Shown: piece by piece, positions 8,444 through 17,059 of the stretch | Numbering within the stretch: the stretch's first letter is position 1 | Layout: the number at the start of each line of letters is the position of its first letter | NCBI RefSeq assembly: GCF_014982855.1 | Contig: NZ_JADCKF010000006.1 | Location: forward strand, 140,070-204,069 | Direction of reading: 5' to 3' | Length of the DNA stretch: 64,000 nt | From: Pseudoflavonifractor gallinarum | Lineage (GTDB): Bacteria; Bacillota; Clostridia; Oscillospirales; Oscillospiraceae | The notes under the pieces: model-generated | What the model was told of the DNA's origin: nothing | Seen by the model: only the letters and a program-made list of their open reading frames with translations | Databases searched by the model: none | Made by a program: the position numbers and the translations under genes

Positions 8444-8986
8444 ATGATCGATGAGATCCTGCGCTATAACCGCTCCTTTGTCTCTCAGGAGCGGTATGCC
8501 CCCTATCAGACCAGTAAATATCCCGACAAGCATCTGGCGGTCCTCTCCTGTATGGACACCCGGCTCACGGAACTGCTCCCCGCGGCGCTGGGACTGCGCA
8601 ACGGGGATGTCAAGCTCATCAAGAATGCCGGCGCGGTAGTCAGCCATCCCTTCGGAAGCATCATGCGCAGCCTCCTCATCGCCGTCTATGAGCTGGGCGT
8701 GGAGGAGATCATGGTGGTGGGCCACTACGACTGCGGAGTGCAGCACATGGACGGTGAGGAAATGCTCCGCCATATGCGGGAGCGCGGCATCTCCGAGGAC
8801 CGCATCCGTCTGGTGGAGAGCTGCGGCATTGACCTGCGCCGCTGGCTCACCGGCTTTGACAGTGCGGAGGACTCCGTCCGGGCCACCGTGGAGCAGATCG
8901 TCTCCCACCCGCTCATGCCGGACAGCCTGGTGGTGCGCGGCTTTCTGATGGACCCCGCCACCGGACGGCTGGACCCGGTCTCCTGA
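8444..8986 (+). CDS. Beta-class carbonic anhydrase
   Basis: 180 residues. It interconverts CO2 and bicarbonate in the cytosol. Zinc ligands C36, H94 and C97 and the Asp-Arg pair D38/R40 are in place (SCMDTR, GHYDCG). ATG 8444 is chosen because the promoter -10 box ends at 8407 and GAAAGGCGG lies just upstream, so a longer frame from 8303 would start before the promoter. The gene is monocistronic, and the two-component operon converges on it from the right. Confidence 0.92.
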   Translation: MIDEILRYNRSFVSQERYAPYQTSKYPDKHLAVLSCMDTRLTELLPAALGLRNGDVKLIKNAGAVVSHPFGSIMRSLLIAVYELGVEEIMVVGHYDCGVQHMDGEEMLRHMRERGISEDRIRLVESCGIDLRRWLTGFDSAEDSVRATVEQIVSHPLMPDSLVVRGFLMDPATGRLDPVS

Positions 8987-8996
8987 CCGGAGAGCC

Positions 8997-9908
8997 TCAC
9001 CCTCTCTCCCGCCACCTGGGCCAGGTGATCCGGATCTCAAAGCGCGCCTGATCTCCGGATGCGGTAACGGTGCATCCCATCTGTTCCCCCAGGGTCTTGA
9101 CAATGGCAAGGCCCAACCCGGTGTTGCGTCCGGTACGCATCTTATCCGCCGTAAAAAACCGCTCAAACACCCGGGGCACATCCTCCGCCTCCAGCCCGGG
9201 GGCCGCATTGGCGAAGGAGCTGACGACCGTGCCCCCCTCCTGCCACAGACGGATGGACATGGGACCGGCGCCGTGGTCCAGCGCATTGCGCAGCAGATTG
9301 GTCCCGATCCGGAGCACGCCCCCCGGGTCGGCCTGGACGGGGGGCAGATCGGAGGGCAGATCCACCTCCATCTCAAACCCCGCCTCGGTAAAGTCGGTAT
9401 AGAAGGAAGCCAGCAGCTCGGAAAAGACCGCCCTCAGGTCCACCCGCTGCTTTTCCAGCGGAAATTCCCCGCCCTCCAGCCGGGAGAGATCATAAAAGCT
9501 GGTGATGAGCCGCTGTAACGTCCGAGCCCGGCCCCGGATCACGCCCAGATATTCCGTCTGCTGTTCCTCGGTCAGGCCGCCCTCCTCCAGAAGCTGGAGG
9601 TAGCCCAAAATGGAGGTCAGCGGGGTGCGCAGATCGTGGGAGATGTTGGAGATCTGCCGCCGGAGCTCCCGCTCCCGGGCCCTTCCCTCCGCCCGCTCCT
9701 CCTGCCGAAGGGCCAGCAGCCGGTTGACCTCCTCCAGGAGGGCTTCCGCTGCGGCATTGGGGGCCTCGAGCCGTACCCGGGAGACGCTGTCCTGCTCCTC
9801 CAGCTGCCGAAGCTGCTCCACTGCCGAGCGGAGCGAGCGGTTCTGCATACGGCCCCAACACACCAGCACAATGCACAGCACCAGCAAGATTCCGCAGAGG
9901 ATCCACAT
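8997..9908 (-). CDS. Sensor histidine kinase
   Basis: 303 residues from ATG 9908 (ribosome site GGGGAAAGG). One N-terminal membrane helix (1-19) is followed by a coiled coil, the HisKA domain with phospho-acceptor H91 in ISHDLRTPL, and an HATPase domain (N box NLLRNALDHG, G boxes ending TGLGLAIV). No large extracellular sensor is present, as in intramembrane-sensing kinases paired with antibiotic-export ABC systems. It is last after response regulator, ATPase and two permeases, but a repeat element lies between it and the permease. Confidence 0.93.
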   Translation of the reverse strand: MWILCGILLVLCIVLVCWGRMQNRSLRSAVEQLRQLEEQDSVSRVRLEAPNAAAEALLEEVNRLLALRQEERAEGRARERELRRQISNISHDLRTPLTSILGYLQLLEEGGLTEEQQTEYLGVIRGRARTLQRLITSFYDLSRLEGGEFPLEKQRVDLRAVFSELLASFYTDFTEAGFEMEVDLPSDLPPVQADPGGVLRIGTNLLRNALDHGAGPMSIRLWQEGGTVVSSFANAAPGLEAEDVPRVFERFFTADKMRTGRNTGLGLAIVKTLGEQMGCTVTASGDQARFEIRITWPRWRERG

Positions 9909-9971
9909 GGTCCTTTCCCCTTTCTTGAGGAGGGCCCACGCCTGTGGCCCCTTCCCCTTCCAAACAAATCG

Positions 9972-10263
9972 TGGCGCACCCGCTTTGCGCGGGTGCGCCT
10001 CAGCGTGTCGAAACATTCGACACGCTTCTCAAAAATGCAAGCATTTTTTCGAGGGGATGCAGGCCGTCGCGCGCATGGCCCAAAGGGCCACACACTTACA
10101 GCCTGAGCAGAGTGTTTTCCGACGTACACGCCGCCGGAAAACACGATTTGACTCCATTCCGCCATCTGCGGACGGCGGAACTCTGCGAGGCTCTTGCAGC
10201 ACAAAGTGCAGAAATACACTTTATCGACAGCCTGTGGCGCACCCGCTTTACGCGGGTGCGCCT
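9972..10263 (-). repeat. Structured intergenic element, copy 1
   Basis: It reads in minus orientation relative to copies 2 and 3. The ends are direct repeats of about 29 bases (9972-10000 and 10235-10263, one mismatch), each a hairpin with GGCGCACCCGC arms. Inside, from right to left, are P1 10157-10180, P2 10112-10144 (GTGTTTTCCG arms), P3 CAGGCCGT/ACAGCCTG (10060-10067, 10098-10105) enclosing TGGCCC/GGGCCA, P4 10028-10053 (AAAAATGC arms) and P5 10002-10026 (AGCGTGTCGAA arms). No credible coding sequence lies inside. Matching copies are at 43532-43943 and 50170-50395. Confidence 0.88.
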
Positions 10264-10274
10264 ATTTTTTCTGT

Positions 10275-11030
10275 CTACCGGATGTCTTTCCGTTTCAACA
10301 GAGCCAATCCGGCCGCCGTGCTGGCAGCCAGCCATCCCAGGCCCACGCCCCAACACCAGACCTGATACGTCCAGGTCAGCCATCCGCTCAGAAACCGGGG
10401 CGTCAGAAGCAGAGAGGGCATAAAAACCGCCTCGGCAACGGTTGCCGTCCAAGAGGAGGTGTTGCCCGCAAAGAGGATGGCCACGAACACCAATAAAATG
10501 GGCTGTCCAAAAAAGAAATAAATATAGTATCCGCAGATCCACACCGCCGTGTTCCGGATGGCCAGCGCCGCCATATGGCAGACCCCCGCCATACCGCACC
10601 AGATGGGCACCGCGCCCAGGAGAGAAAAGCCCAGCACCACCAGATTGGTCCACTCCTGTTCCGGATCGCTGTGGTTCAGCAGCAGCCACCCCCCGATGAG
10701 GCAGGCCCCCAGCAGGATGGCACACAGGGCCAGCCCGGCCAGCAGGACCGCAATCAGTTTTCCCAGATAGATCCGGGTGCGGCTCAGGCCAAAGGCTACC
10801 TCATGCTTCAGGGTATCGGGTGCGCCGTCATCCACCAGTAGCACCAGCAGGGGCGCGACCAGGACGCCCGCCACCAGGACCACCGTGCATGCCGCCACGA
10901 GATTGCTGTACTCTCTCCCGCTCAAGAGGACGGAATAGACCACCATGAGCAGAAAGAGAATGCCCCAGGTCAGAAAGAGCGCAGGGCGCTGCGTGAGCTT
11001 CCACAGCTCCGCCTTGACATAGTTGAACAT
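10275..11030 (-). CDS. ABC transporter permease (lantibiotic-immunity/BcrB type)
   Basis: 251 residues from ATG 11030, with GGGGGAG 8 bases upstream. Six membrane segments with no extracellular domain of note fit the ABC-2 permease fold. It resembles its upstream neighbour (both have a V-x-F/YGL-x-R-x-RIYLGKL segment and end in basic K-x-IR), which suggests a tandem duplication making a heterodimer. Its stop is followed within 12 bases by the hairpin that bounds repeat copy 1. Confidence 0.88.
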   Translation of the reverse strand: MFNYVKAELWKLTQRPALFLTWGILFLLMVVYSVLLSGREYSNLVAACTVVLVAGVLVAPLLVLLVDDGAPDTLKHEVAFGLSRTRIYLGKLIAVLLAGLALCAILLGACLIGGWLLLNHSDPEQEWTNLVVLGFSLLGAVPIWCGMAGVCHMAALAIRNTAVWICGYYIYFFFGQPILLVFVAILFAGNTSSWTATVAEAVFMPSLLLTPRFLSGWLTWTYQVWCWGVGLGWLAASTAAGLALLKRKDIR

Positions 11031-11053
11031 ATGGAAGCTCCCCCCTTTCCACC

Positions 11054-11809
11054 TCAGCGAATCTCCTTTTTCTGGAACAGGCCCATCCCGATCCCGGTGG
11101 CAGCACCGAACCAGACCAGTCCGGTGATCCAGCATCGGGCCAGATAGCCTCCATCAAAGGCATGATTTCTCAGGTCCTCCAGCATCACGGCGGGCATAAA
11201 GCCCCGCAGCGTCTCAAAGATCGGGTGGAACAGGATACCAAAGGCCTGAAACACACTGGGCAGGACCGTCAGGATCGCGACCCCCAGGAAGGCTCCCATG
11301 GTGGAGCTGCGCACATGGAAGTAGCAGGCCATCACCACCGCCTGGGCCGCCATCCACAGCGGCAGCGCCCCGGCCAGGCAGTAACCCACCGCGGCCAGCG
11401 CCTGCCCGTCTTCTCCGCTGTGGGGGAAGAGAAGCCAGCACCCCGCCAGATAGAAGCCCACCAGCACTGCGCAGGCCAGGACAGCCACCGCCAGGGAGAC
11501 CAACAGTTTACCCAGATAGATCCGCTCTCTGGGCAGTCCGTAGGACACCTCATTTTTCAGTGTGGTATGCTTGTACTGGTCGGAAAACACCACATCTCCT
11601 GTCAAAAACGTGGCATACATACCAAAGGTCAGCAGCAGGGCCACAATCATGCTGGTGGAGTAAAAGGAAACCTGGGGATTGCCCCAGGAATAGGTGCTCC
11701 AATACCCCCACAGGAGCACGCCCTCCAGGGCCAGGCAGATGGCCAGGGCCACATAGAGATACTTGCGCCGGAACACCTTGAAACACTCGGCAGTCAGATA
11801 GTTACGCAT
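11054..11809 (-). CDS. ABC transporter permease (lantibiotic-immunity/BcrB type)
   Basis: 251 residues, six predicted membrane segments. ATG 11809 is preferred over GTG 11818, because GGAGG at 11818-11822 is 8 bases from the ATG and the GTG would overlap it. It overlaps the end of the ATPase gene by 8 bases, so translation is coupled. It pairs with the next permease and the ATPase in what looks like a peptide-antibiotic export or self-protection system. The substrate cannot be told from sequence. Confidence 0.88.
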   Translation of the reverse strand: MRNYLTAECFKVFRRKYLYVALAICLALEGVLLWGYWSTYSWGNPQVSFYSTSMIVALLLTFGMYATFLTGDVVFSDQYKHTTLKNEVSYGLPRERIYLGKLLVSLAVAVLACAVLVGFYLAGCWLLFPHSGEDGQALAAVGYCLAGALPLWMAAQAVVMACYFHVRSSTMGAFLGVAILTVLPSVFQAFGILFHPIFETLRGFMPAVMLEDLRNHAFDGGYLARCWITGLVWFGAATGIGMGLFQKKEIR

Positions 11810-12725
11810 GGTGGACACCTCCGATCAGGCCCAGGAAGTAATCCTCCAGATTGGCCCCCTGGGGCTCCACGGCGGAGAGGCCCACGCCCGCCTCTACCAG
11901 GGCACGGGTGACCTCTCCCGGCCGGTCCAGATGACTGTAAAGCCGGATGACCGACGGACTGAGCACCTCAAAGTCCCGGGTTGCCAAATCTTCCTCCAGG
12001 ACCCGGGCCGCCTTGGCGGCGTCGTCCACCCGCAGCTCCAGACAGGCCCGGCACTTCTCACTCAGCCGCGCGGCGGAGATCTGCTCCAGCAGCACGCCGT
12101 GGTCGATGAACCCGTAGCAGGTGGCCAGGTTGGCAAGCTCGCTCAGAATGTGGCTGGAGATCAGGATGGTGGTCTGCCGGTCCCGGTTGAGCTTCAGGAG
12201 CAGGTTCCGAAACTCCACGATCCCCTCCGGGTCCAGGCCGTTGATGGGCTCGTCCAGGAGCAGGAGGTCGGGGCGGTTCATCAGGGCCAGCGCCAGGCCC
12301 AGGCGCTGCTTCATGCCCAGAGAAAAATGCTTGAACGGCTTGGTCCCGGTATCCGTCAGTCCGGCCGCCTCCAGCGCCTCGTCCACCGCATTCCTCCCCG
12401 GGATGCCCCGCTGAATGCGGTAATACTCCAGATTCTGACGGGCGTTAAGATAGGGATAAAAGCTGGGGGTCTCCACCATGGCCCCGGTACGGGCGCGCAT
12501 ACGGGCATTTTCCCGCTCGCCCTGAGCCCCAAAGAGGGAGATATCCCCCTCGGTGGGGGTGGTCTGAGCCGTGATCATCCGAATGATGGTGGTCTTTCCG
12601 GCGCCGTTGCGTCCGACCAGGCCGTAGATCTGTCCCCGTTCCAGGTCCAGATTGATATGATCCGCGGCCAGCGCATGGCCGTAGCGCTTGGTAAGGCCCC
12701 GGGTCGTCAATACTTGTTCTGCCAT
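11802..12725 (-). CDS. ABC transporter ATP-binding protein (BcrA/NatA type)
   Basis: 307 residues from ATG 12725. Walker A GRNGAGKTT is at 38-46, then the signature FSLGMKQRLGLA, Walker B LLLLDEP, and a C-terminal accessory region of about 90 residues as in BcrA-like proteins. The two following permease genes and the flanking regulator and kinase make a five-gene sensing and efflux module. The spacing from GGAAGGG to ATG is long (11 bases), so expression may be modest. Confidence 0.94.
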   Translation of the reverse strand: MAEQVLTTRGLTKRYGHALAADHINLDLERGQIYGLVGRNGAGKTTIIRMITAQTTPTEGDISLFGAQGERENARMRARTGAMVETPSFYPYLNARQNLEYYRIQRGIPGRNAVDEALEAAGLTDTGTKPFKHFSLGMKQRLGLALALMNRPDLLLLDEPINGLDPEGIVEFRNLLLKLNRDRQTTILISSHILSELANLATCYGFIDHGVLLEQISAARLSEKCRACLELRVDDAAKAARVLEEDLATRDFEVLSPSVIRLYSHLDRPGEVTRALVEAGVGLSAVEPQGANLEDYFLGLIGGVHHA

Positions 12726-12828
12726 ACAGGCATCAACCCTTCCTTTTTGATTGTGATGCCATTGTAGCAGCTCGTCCATAAAGCCGAATAAAGCAAAGAT
12801 TAAGAATGTCTAAACTCTGCCCGGGGAC

Positions 12829-13524
12829 TCACTCGTTCTCCTCCGCCATTTTGAACCCAATGCCCCAGACCGTCTTGATATAGTCCCCCTTGCTGACCTT
12901 GTTCAGCTTGGAGCGCAGGTTGGAGATGTGGACATTCACCGTATTATCATCCCCCATAAACTCCCCGCCCCATACCTGCTCATAGAGCTGTTCCCGGGTA
13001 AAGACCTTTTTCGGATGGGCCATCAGCAGGGCCAGGATCTCAAACTCCCGGGCGGTCAGGCTGGCGGGCTTTCCGTCCACGGTGACGGTCACGCTCTCCC
13101 GGTCCAGGACCAGCGCGCCGTGGGTGAGGACCTGCCCCGCCCCGCCGCCGGAAAACTCCTTGTACCGCCGCAGCTGGGCCTCCACCCGGGCCAGGACCTC
13201 CGCGTTGTCAAAGGGCTTGGGGATGAAATCGTCCGCCCCCAGCCGCAGGACGTTCACCCGGTCCTCCAGTCCCGCCTTGGCCGAGAGGACCAGGATGGGC
13301 ATGGTCTTTTTCCGGCGCATCTTCTGGATGAATTCCTCTCCGGTCAGACCGGGAAGCATCAGATCCAGCAGCACCAGGTCATAGTTGTACTGGGTGGCCC
13401 AGAGCTCCGCCTCACTCCCGGAAAAGGCGGGGCGGCAGTCGTATCCCGCGTTCCCCAACACCGTACAGAGCAGGCGGTTGATGTCCGGGTCGTCCTCTAC
13501 CACCAGAATGTGACAGTTCTCCAT
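12829..13524 (-). CDS. OmpR/PhoB-family response regulator
   Basis: 231 residues. The receiver domain has acidic residues D11/D12, phospho-acceptor D54 and K103 in FIPKPFD. A winged-helix DNA-binding domain fills residues 130-227 and ends in a TVWGIGFKM-type segment. A good ribosome site (GAGGAGGAAAG) precedes ATG 13524. It starts 18 bases after rqcH, so it may also be read from the rlmI promoter. The likely partner is the histidine kinase at 8997-9908. Confidence 0.95.
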   Translation of the reverse strand: MENCHILVVEDDPDINRLLCTVLGNAGYDCRPAFSGSEAELWATQYNYDLVLLDLMLPGLTGEEFIQKMRRKKTMPILVLSAKAGLEDRVNVLRLGADDFIPKPFDNAEVLARVEAQLRRYKEFSGGGAGQVLTHGALVLDRESVTVTVDGKPASLTAREFEILALLMAHPKKVFTREQLYEQVWGGEFMGDDNTVNVHISNLRSKLNKVSKGDYIKTVWGIGFKMAEENE

Positions 13525-13542
13525 GGCACTTTCCTCCTCTTA

Positions 13543-15270
13543 TTATTTTATGCGCAGACGCTTCACCAGTTCCCCGTCCGGGTCCACATAGGCGGTCTCA
13601 TAGGTGGTATAGATCACCATGCCGGGCCGGGCCCCCGCGGGCTTTTTCACATACTTGACCGGCGTATAGTCCACCGGCACCTTTCTTCCCTCCCGTCCCT
13701 GGGAGAACCAGGCCGCCAGCACCGCCGCCTCGTGGAGGCTCTGCACGTCGGGGGTCCCTCCCTCGGTCCAGAGGATCACGTGGGAGCCGTGGATCTTCTG
13801 AGTGTGGAACCAGATGTCGCTCTTGAAGGCCATCTTGGTGGTGAGCTGGTCGTTCTGACTGTTGTTCTTGCCCACCGAGATCCGCAATCCCGCGGAGGAG
13901 CGGAACTCCATGGGCTTGCCCGACACCCGCTTCTCCCGCTTGGCGGCCGTCTTGCCCCGGCGGAGATAGCCGGTGTCGGCCAGCTCCTGCCGGATCTCCT
14001 GCAAATCCCGCTCGCCCTCGGCCAGGGTGATGTTCTCCAGCACACTGTTGAGGTACTCCAGCTCCTTCTCACCCTTTTCGATCTGGATGGTGAGCATCTC
14101 CTCGGCGGTCTTGGCCTTGTTGTAATCCTTATAATATTTGGCGGCGTTCTGCTGGGGAGTGCGGAGGGGATCCAGCCGGATCTCCACCTCCCGGCACTCC
14201 GGGTCATAGAAGTCCACCGCCCGCAGCACGCTCTGTCCCTTGTGCATGGCGTGGAGATTGGAGGTGATGATGTCCCCCAGCTCCCGCAACCGCTCCCGGT
14301 CCAGGGTGGCCTCCAGCTCCCGCTCCTGGTTGGCCAGCTTACGGGCCACCCGATCCCGGGCGCTGGTCACCGATTTGATGAGGTCCTGGCCCCTCTGGCG
14401 CACCCGCTCAGCCTGATCCCGGGTCTCATAGAATGCGTCCAGCATCGGAGAGAAGCGCTCCTGACGGCGGCACTCGGTCTCCGGTCCGTACTGGAGGATG
14501 GGCAGAAAGGTAAAGTCCACCGCCCGGCCCTCCCGCACCAGCAGATAGGGCGCAAAGCGCTTTTCCTGCACCTCCGTGCGGAATTTCTCCAGCTCCTCCC
14601 GCAGTGCGGCAGGGTCCTCCCCGGCCCGGAAGACCAGTTCCCGGGCGATGAGGGGGGAGATGCCCGTAAAGGCGTCCAGCAGGAGCTTGTCCAGACTCTT
14701 CCCCATGGGATTTTCCAGGGCGGCGGCCCGCTCCTCCTCCGAGCAGGCGAGCAGGTCCAGCTTGTCCGGCGCAGGCGGCAGGCGGTAGAACATCCCGGGC
14801 AATACCTGCCGCTGGTTGGAGGCAAGATCTCCGTCCACCCGGCGCAGGCAGTCCACGATCCGCCCCTCCCCGTCCAGCAGGATGAGGTTGGCCCGGCGGC
14901 CCATACACTCCAGGATCAGGCGCCGCTCCACCCGGTCACCCAGCTCGTCCAGGACCTCCAGCCGGAAGTCCAGCAGGCGCTCCATGGGGGGCTGGACGAT
15001 CTCCAGGATGCGGCCCCCGGTCAGGTGCTTGCGCAGGAGCATACAGAACATGGGGGGCGTGCCCGGGTTCTCCCGGCTGACGGTGGTGAGCTGGGCCCGG
15101 GGCTGGTTGGGGCTGGCCGAGAGGAGGAGCTTTCCGTTCCCCTCGTTTCCCCGTACGGCCAGCACCACCTCGTCCCGGCCGGGCTGATATACTTTATCGA
15201 TGCGCCCGCCCACCAGGGCGGCGCGCAGCTCCTCCGCCACGGCGGAGAGGCAAATGGCGTCCAAGGGCAT
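13543..15270 (-). CDS. rqcH: Ribosome quality control protein RqcH (NFACT family)
   Basis: 575 residues, the usual length. RqcH binds obstructed 50S subunits with peptidyl-tRNA and adds C-terminal Ala tails. The NFACT-N domain starts MPLDAICLSAVAEEL and has the GRRANL segment at 124-129 near the catalytic-type Asp/Arg site. Coiled-coil helices fill the middle, and NFACT-R near the C-terminus has DIWFHTQKIHGSHV. It was formerly annotated as fibronectin-binding protein FbpA. It starts 3 bases after mrnC. Confidence 0.95.
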   Translation of the reverse strand: MPLDAICLSAVAEELRAALVGGRIDKVYQPGRDEVVLAVRGNEGNGKLLLSASPNQPRAQLTTVSRENPGTPPMFCMLLRKHLTGGRILEIVQPPMERLLDFRLEVLDELGDRVERRLILECMGRRANLILLDGEGRIVDCLRRVDGDLASNQRQVLPGMFYRLPPAPDKLDLLACSEEERAAALENPMGKSLDKLLLDAFTGISPLIARELVFRAGEDPAALREELEKFRTEVQEKRFAPYLLVREGRAVDFTFLPILQYGPETECRRQERFSPMLDAFYETRDQAERVRQRGQDLIKSVTSARDRVARKLANQERELEATLDRERLRELGDIITSNLHAMHKGQSVLRAVDFYDPECREVEIRLDPLRTPQQNAAKYYKDYNKAKTAEEMLTIQIEKGEKELEYLNSVLENITLAEGERDLQEIRQELADTGYLRRGKTAAKREKRVSGKPMEFRSSAGLRISVGKNNSQNDQLTTKMAFKSDIWFHTQKIHGSHVILWTEGGTPDVQSLHEAAVLAAWFSQGREGRKVPVDYTPVKYVKKPAGARPGMVIYTTYETAYVDPDGELVKRLRIK

Positions 15271-15273
15271 GGG

Positions 15274-15672
15274 TCACTCCTCCATCATATGGGCAAAGAG
15301 CTCGTTGAGCCGCTCGGTCCGCCCCTGCAAATAGAGCCAGCCGAAGAGGGCCTCCAGTCCGGTGGCACTCTGGTACTCGGCCCGGCTGGCCTTCTGGGGG
15401 ACCGAGTGGGGGCTGGTGTTGCGTCCCCGGCGGTAGACGTCTCCCTCCTCCTCGCTGAGCAGGGGGAGGATCCGCTCCACCGCCTGGGCCTGGGCAGGGG
15501 CGGCCACATAGCGGACGGTGGCCTTGTGGAGGCCCCGGGCGCTGGCCTTGCCGTGCAGGCACAGCCAGGAGCGCACCATCACCTCAAAGACCGCGTCCCC
15601 CAGATGGGCCAGGCCCAGGTTGCTGATCCCGGCGATCTGGTCGCGGGAGGCATTCAAGTGAAAATAATCCAT
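15274..15672 (-). CDS. mrnC: Mini-ribonuclease III
   Basis: 132 residues. It is an RNase III catalytic domain without a double-strand RNA-binding domain, which in Bacillus matures 23S rRNA. The catalytic segment LGLAHLGDAVFE (19-30, D26) and the second acidic helix GLEALFGWLYL are visible. It lies 12 bases after the RlmI-like methyltransferase and just before rqcH, so all three ribosome-related genes are probably co-transcribed. Confidence 0.93.
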   Translation of the reverse strand: MDYFHLNASRDQIAGISNLGLAHLGDAVFEVMVRSWLCLHGKASARGLHKATVRYVAAPAQAQAVERILPLLSEEEGDVYRRGRNTSPHSVPQKASRAEYQSATGLEALFGWLYLQGRTERLNELFAHMMEE

Positions 15673-15684
15673 GGTCGTTCTCCT

Positions 15685-16914
15685 TTATACCACCTGGAAC
15701 AGGTAGAATTTCAGGTAATTGGTCTCGGGTACATTCCACAGGATGGGATGGTCGGGCGACTGCTGGCGGGCCTCGATCTGCCGCAGCTGTACGCCCGCGT
15801 CCCGGGCCGCGCTGTGGAGCATCCGCACGAACCGCTCCTCATCCATGAAGTGGGAGCAGGAGCAGGTGGCCAGATAGCCGCCCCGGGGGAGCAGCTTCAT
15901 GGCCCGGTAGTTGATCTCCTTATAGCCCCGTGCGGCGGCGTCAATGGTCTTGCGGCTCTTGGTGAAGGCGGGCGGGTCCAGGATGATGAAGTCGTAGGGA
16001 TGGCCCCCCTTCTCCTCCAGAGCAGGCAGAAGGTCGAACACATTGGCCGCCGTAAAGTCCATGATCCCCTCCAGGCCGTTGCGCCGGGCATTCTCCCGGG
16101 CCATCTCCACCGCCAGCTCAGACACATCCACGGCGGTCACATGGGCCGCGCCCCCCTTGGCGGCGTTCAGGGCAAAGGAGCCGGTGTGGGTAAAGCAGTC
16201 CAGCACCCGCTTGCCCCGGGCCAGCCGGGCCACAGCCTGGCGGTTGTACTTCTGGTCCAGGAAAAAGCCGGTCTTCTGTCCGTTCTCCACGTCCACGGCG
16301 TACTCCACACCGTTTTCCACGATGGCGGTGCGGGGACTCTCCGGGACCGGGACTCCCTCCAGATGGAACCATCCCTTGTTCTCCGCCAGCCCCTCGTGGG
16401 CCCGGATGGCCACGTCGTTGCGCTCATAGATCCCCCGGATGGTCTGTCCGTCCTCGGTCAGCACTTTATAGATCAGGGGGAAGATCATCTCCTTGCGCAG
16501 CTCCATTCCCAGCGAGAGGGTCTGGGTCACCAGCAGGTCATGGAACCGGTCCACCGTGAGTCCGGGGAAGGAATCGGCCTCCCCGAAGATGATGCGGCAG
16601 CAGTCGGTATCCTCCCCCATGACCGTCTTGCGGTACTCCCAGGCGTAGCGCACCCGGCGCTCCCAGAAGGCCTCGTCAAACCGGTCGTTGGCATTGCGGG
16701 AGATGAGACGCACCCGGATCCGGGAGGTCTCGCTGAGAAATCCCGTGCCCAGGTAGCGGCCCTTTCCGCTCACCACATCCACCAGAGCGCCGTTCTCATA
16801 CGCGCCCTCGATGGAGACGATCTCCCCGTCGTACACCCAGGGGTGTCCGCCCAGCAGGGCTCGCTCTCCCTTTGGCGTGATGGTCACTTTCGCATATCCG
16901 CGTTCCTGTTTCAT
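15685..16914 (-). CDS. Class I SAM-dependent rRNA methyltransferase (RlmI/YwbD family)
   Basis: 409 residues from ATG 16914, with an AGGGAG ribosome site. It has an N-terminal PUA domain (GERALLGGHPWVYDGEI), a middle domain, and a Rossmann methyltransferase with motif I VLDCFTHTGSFALNAA and the catalytic-type ILDPPAFTKS. In E. coli RlmI makes m5C1962 in 23S rRNA, and the exact base here is inferred. It is first in a long minus-strand transcription unit driven from 17004-17032. Confidence 0.92.
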   Translation of the reverse strand: MKQERGYAKVTITPKGERALLGGHPWVYDGEIVSIEGAYENGALVDVVSGKGRYLGTGFLSETSRIRVRLISRNANDRFDEAFWERRVRYAWEYRKTVMGEDTDCCRIIFGEADSFPGLTVDRFHDLLVTQTLSLGMELRKEMIFPLIYKVLTEDGQTIRGIYERNDVAIRAHEGLAENKGWFHLEGVPVPESPRTAIVENGVEYAVDVENGQKTGFFLDQKYNRQAVARLARGKRVLDCFTHTGSFALNAAKGGAAHVTAVDVSELAVEMARENARRNGLEGIMDFTAANVFDLLPALEEKGGHPYDFIILDPPAFTKSRKTIDAAARGYKEINYRAMKLLPRGGYLATCSCSHFMDEERFVRMLHSAARDAGVQLRQIEARQQSPDHPILWNVPETNYLKFYLFQVV

Positions 16915-17003
16915 GGTCCCAGTCTCCCTCTTGTATGGCTTGCGGCAGACCCGCATATATTGGTATCTCACAGGGGGCGCACCCGGCGCGCCTGTAACGA
17001 TTT

Positions 17004-17032
17004 AGTATACCGCAAAACCACCGGAAACACAA
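17004..17032 (-). promoter_or_regulatory. Sigma-A promoter of the rlmI-mrnC-rqcH run
   Basis: Minus strand TTGTGT (17027-17032), 17 bases, TATACT (17004-17009), about 90 bases before the methyltransferase start. Confidence 0.7.
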
Positions 17033-17059
17033 CCGCCCCCCTGAAAGGAGTATGCAAGG

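Noticed and set aside
9973..10262. CRISPR array or integron attC sites
   Set aside because: Only two flanking repeats occur, each itself a palindrome, with no regular spacers, and no integrase or Cas gene is in the window.
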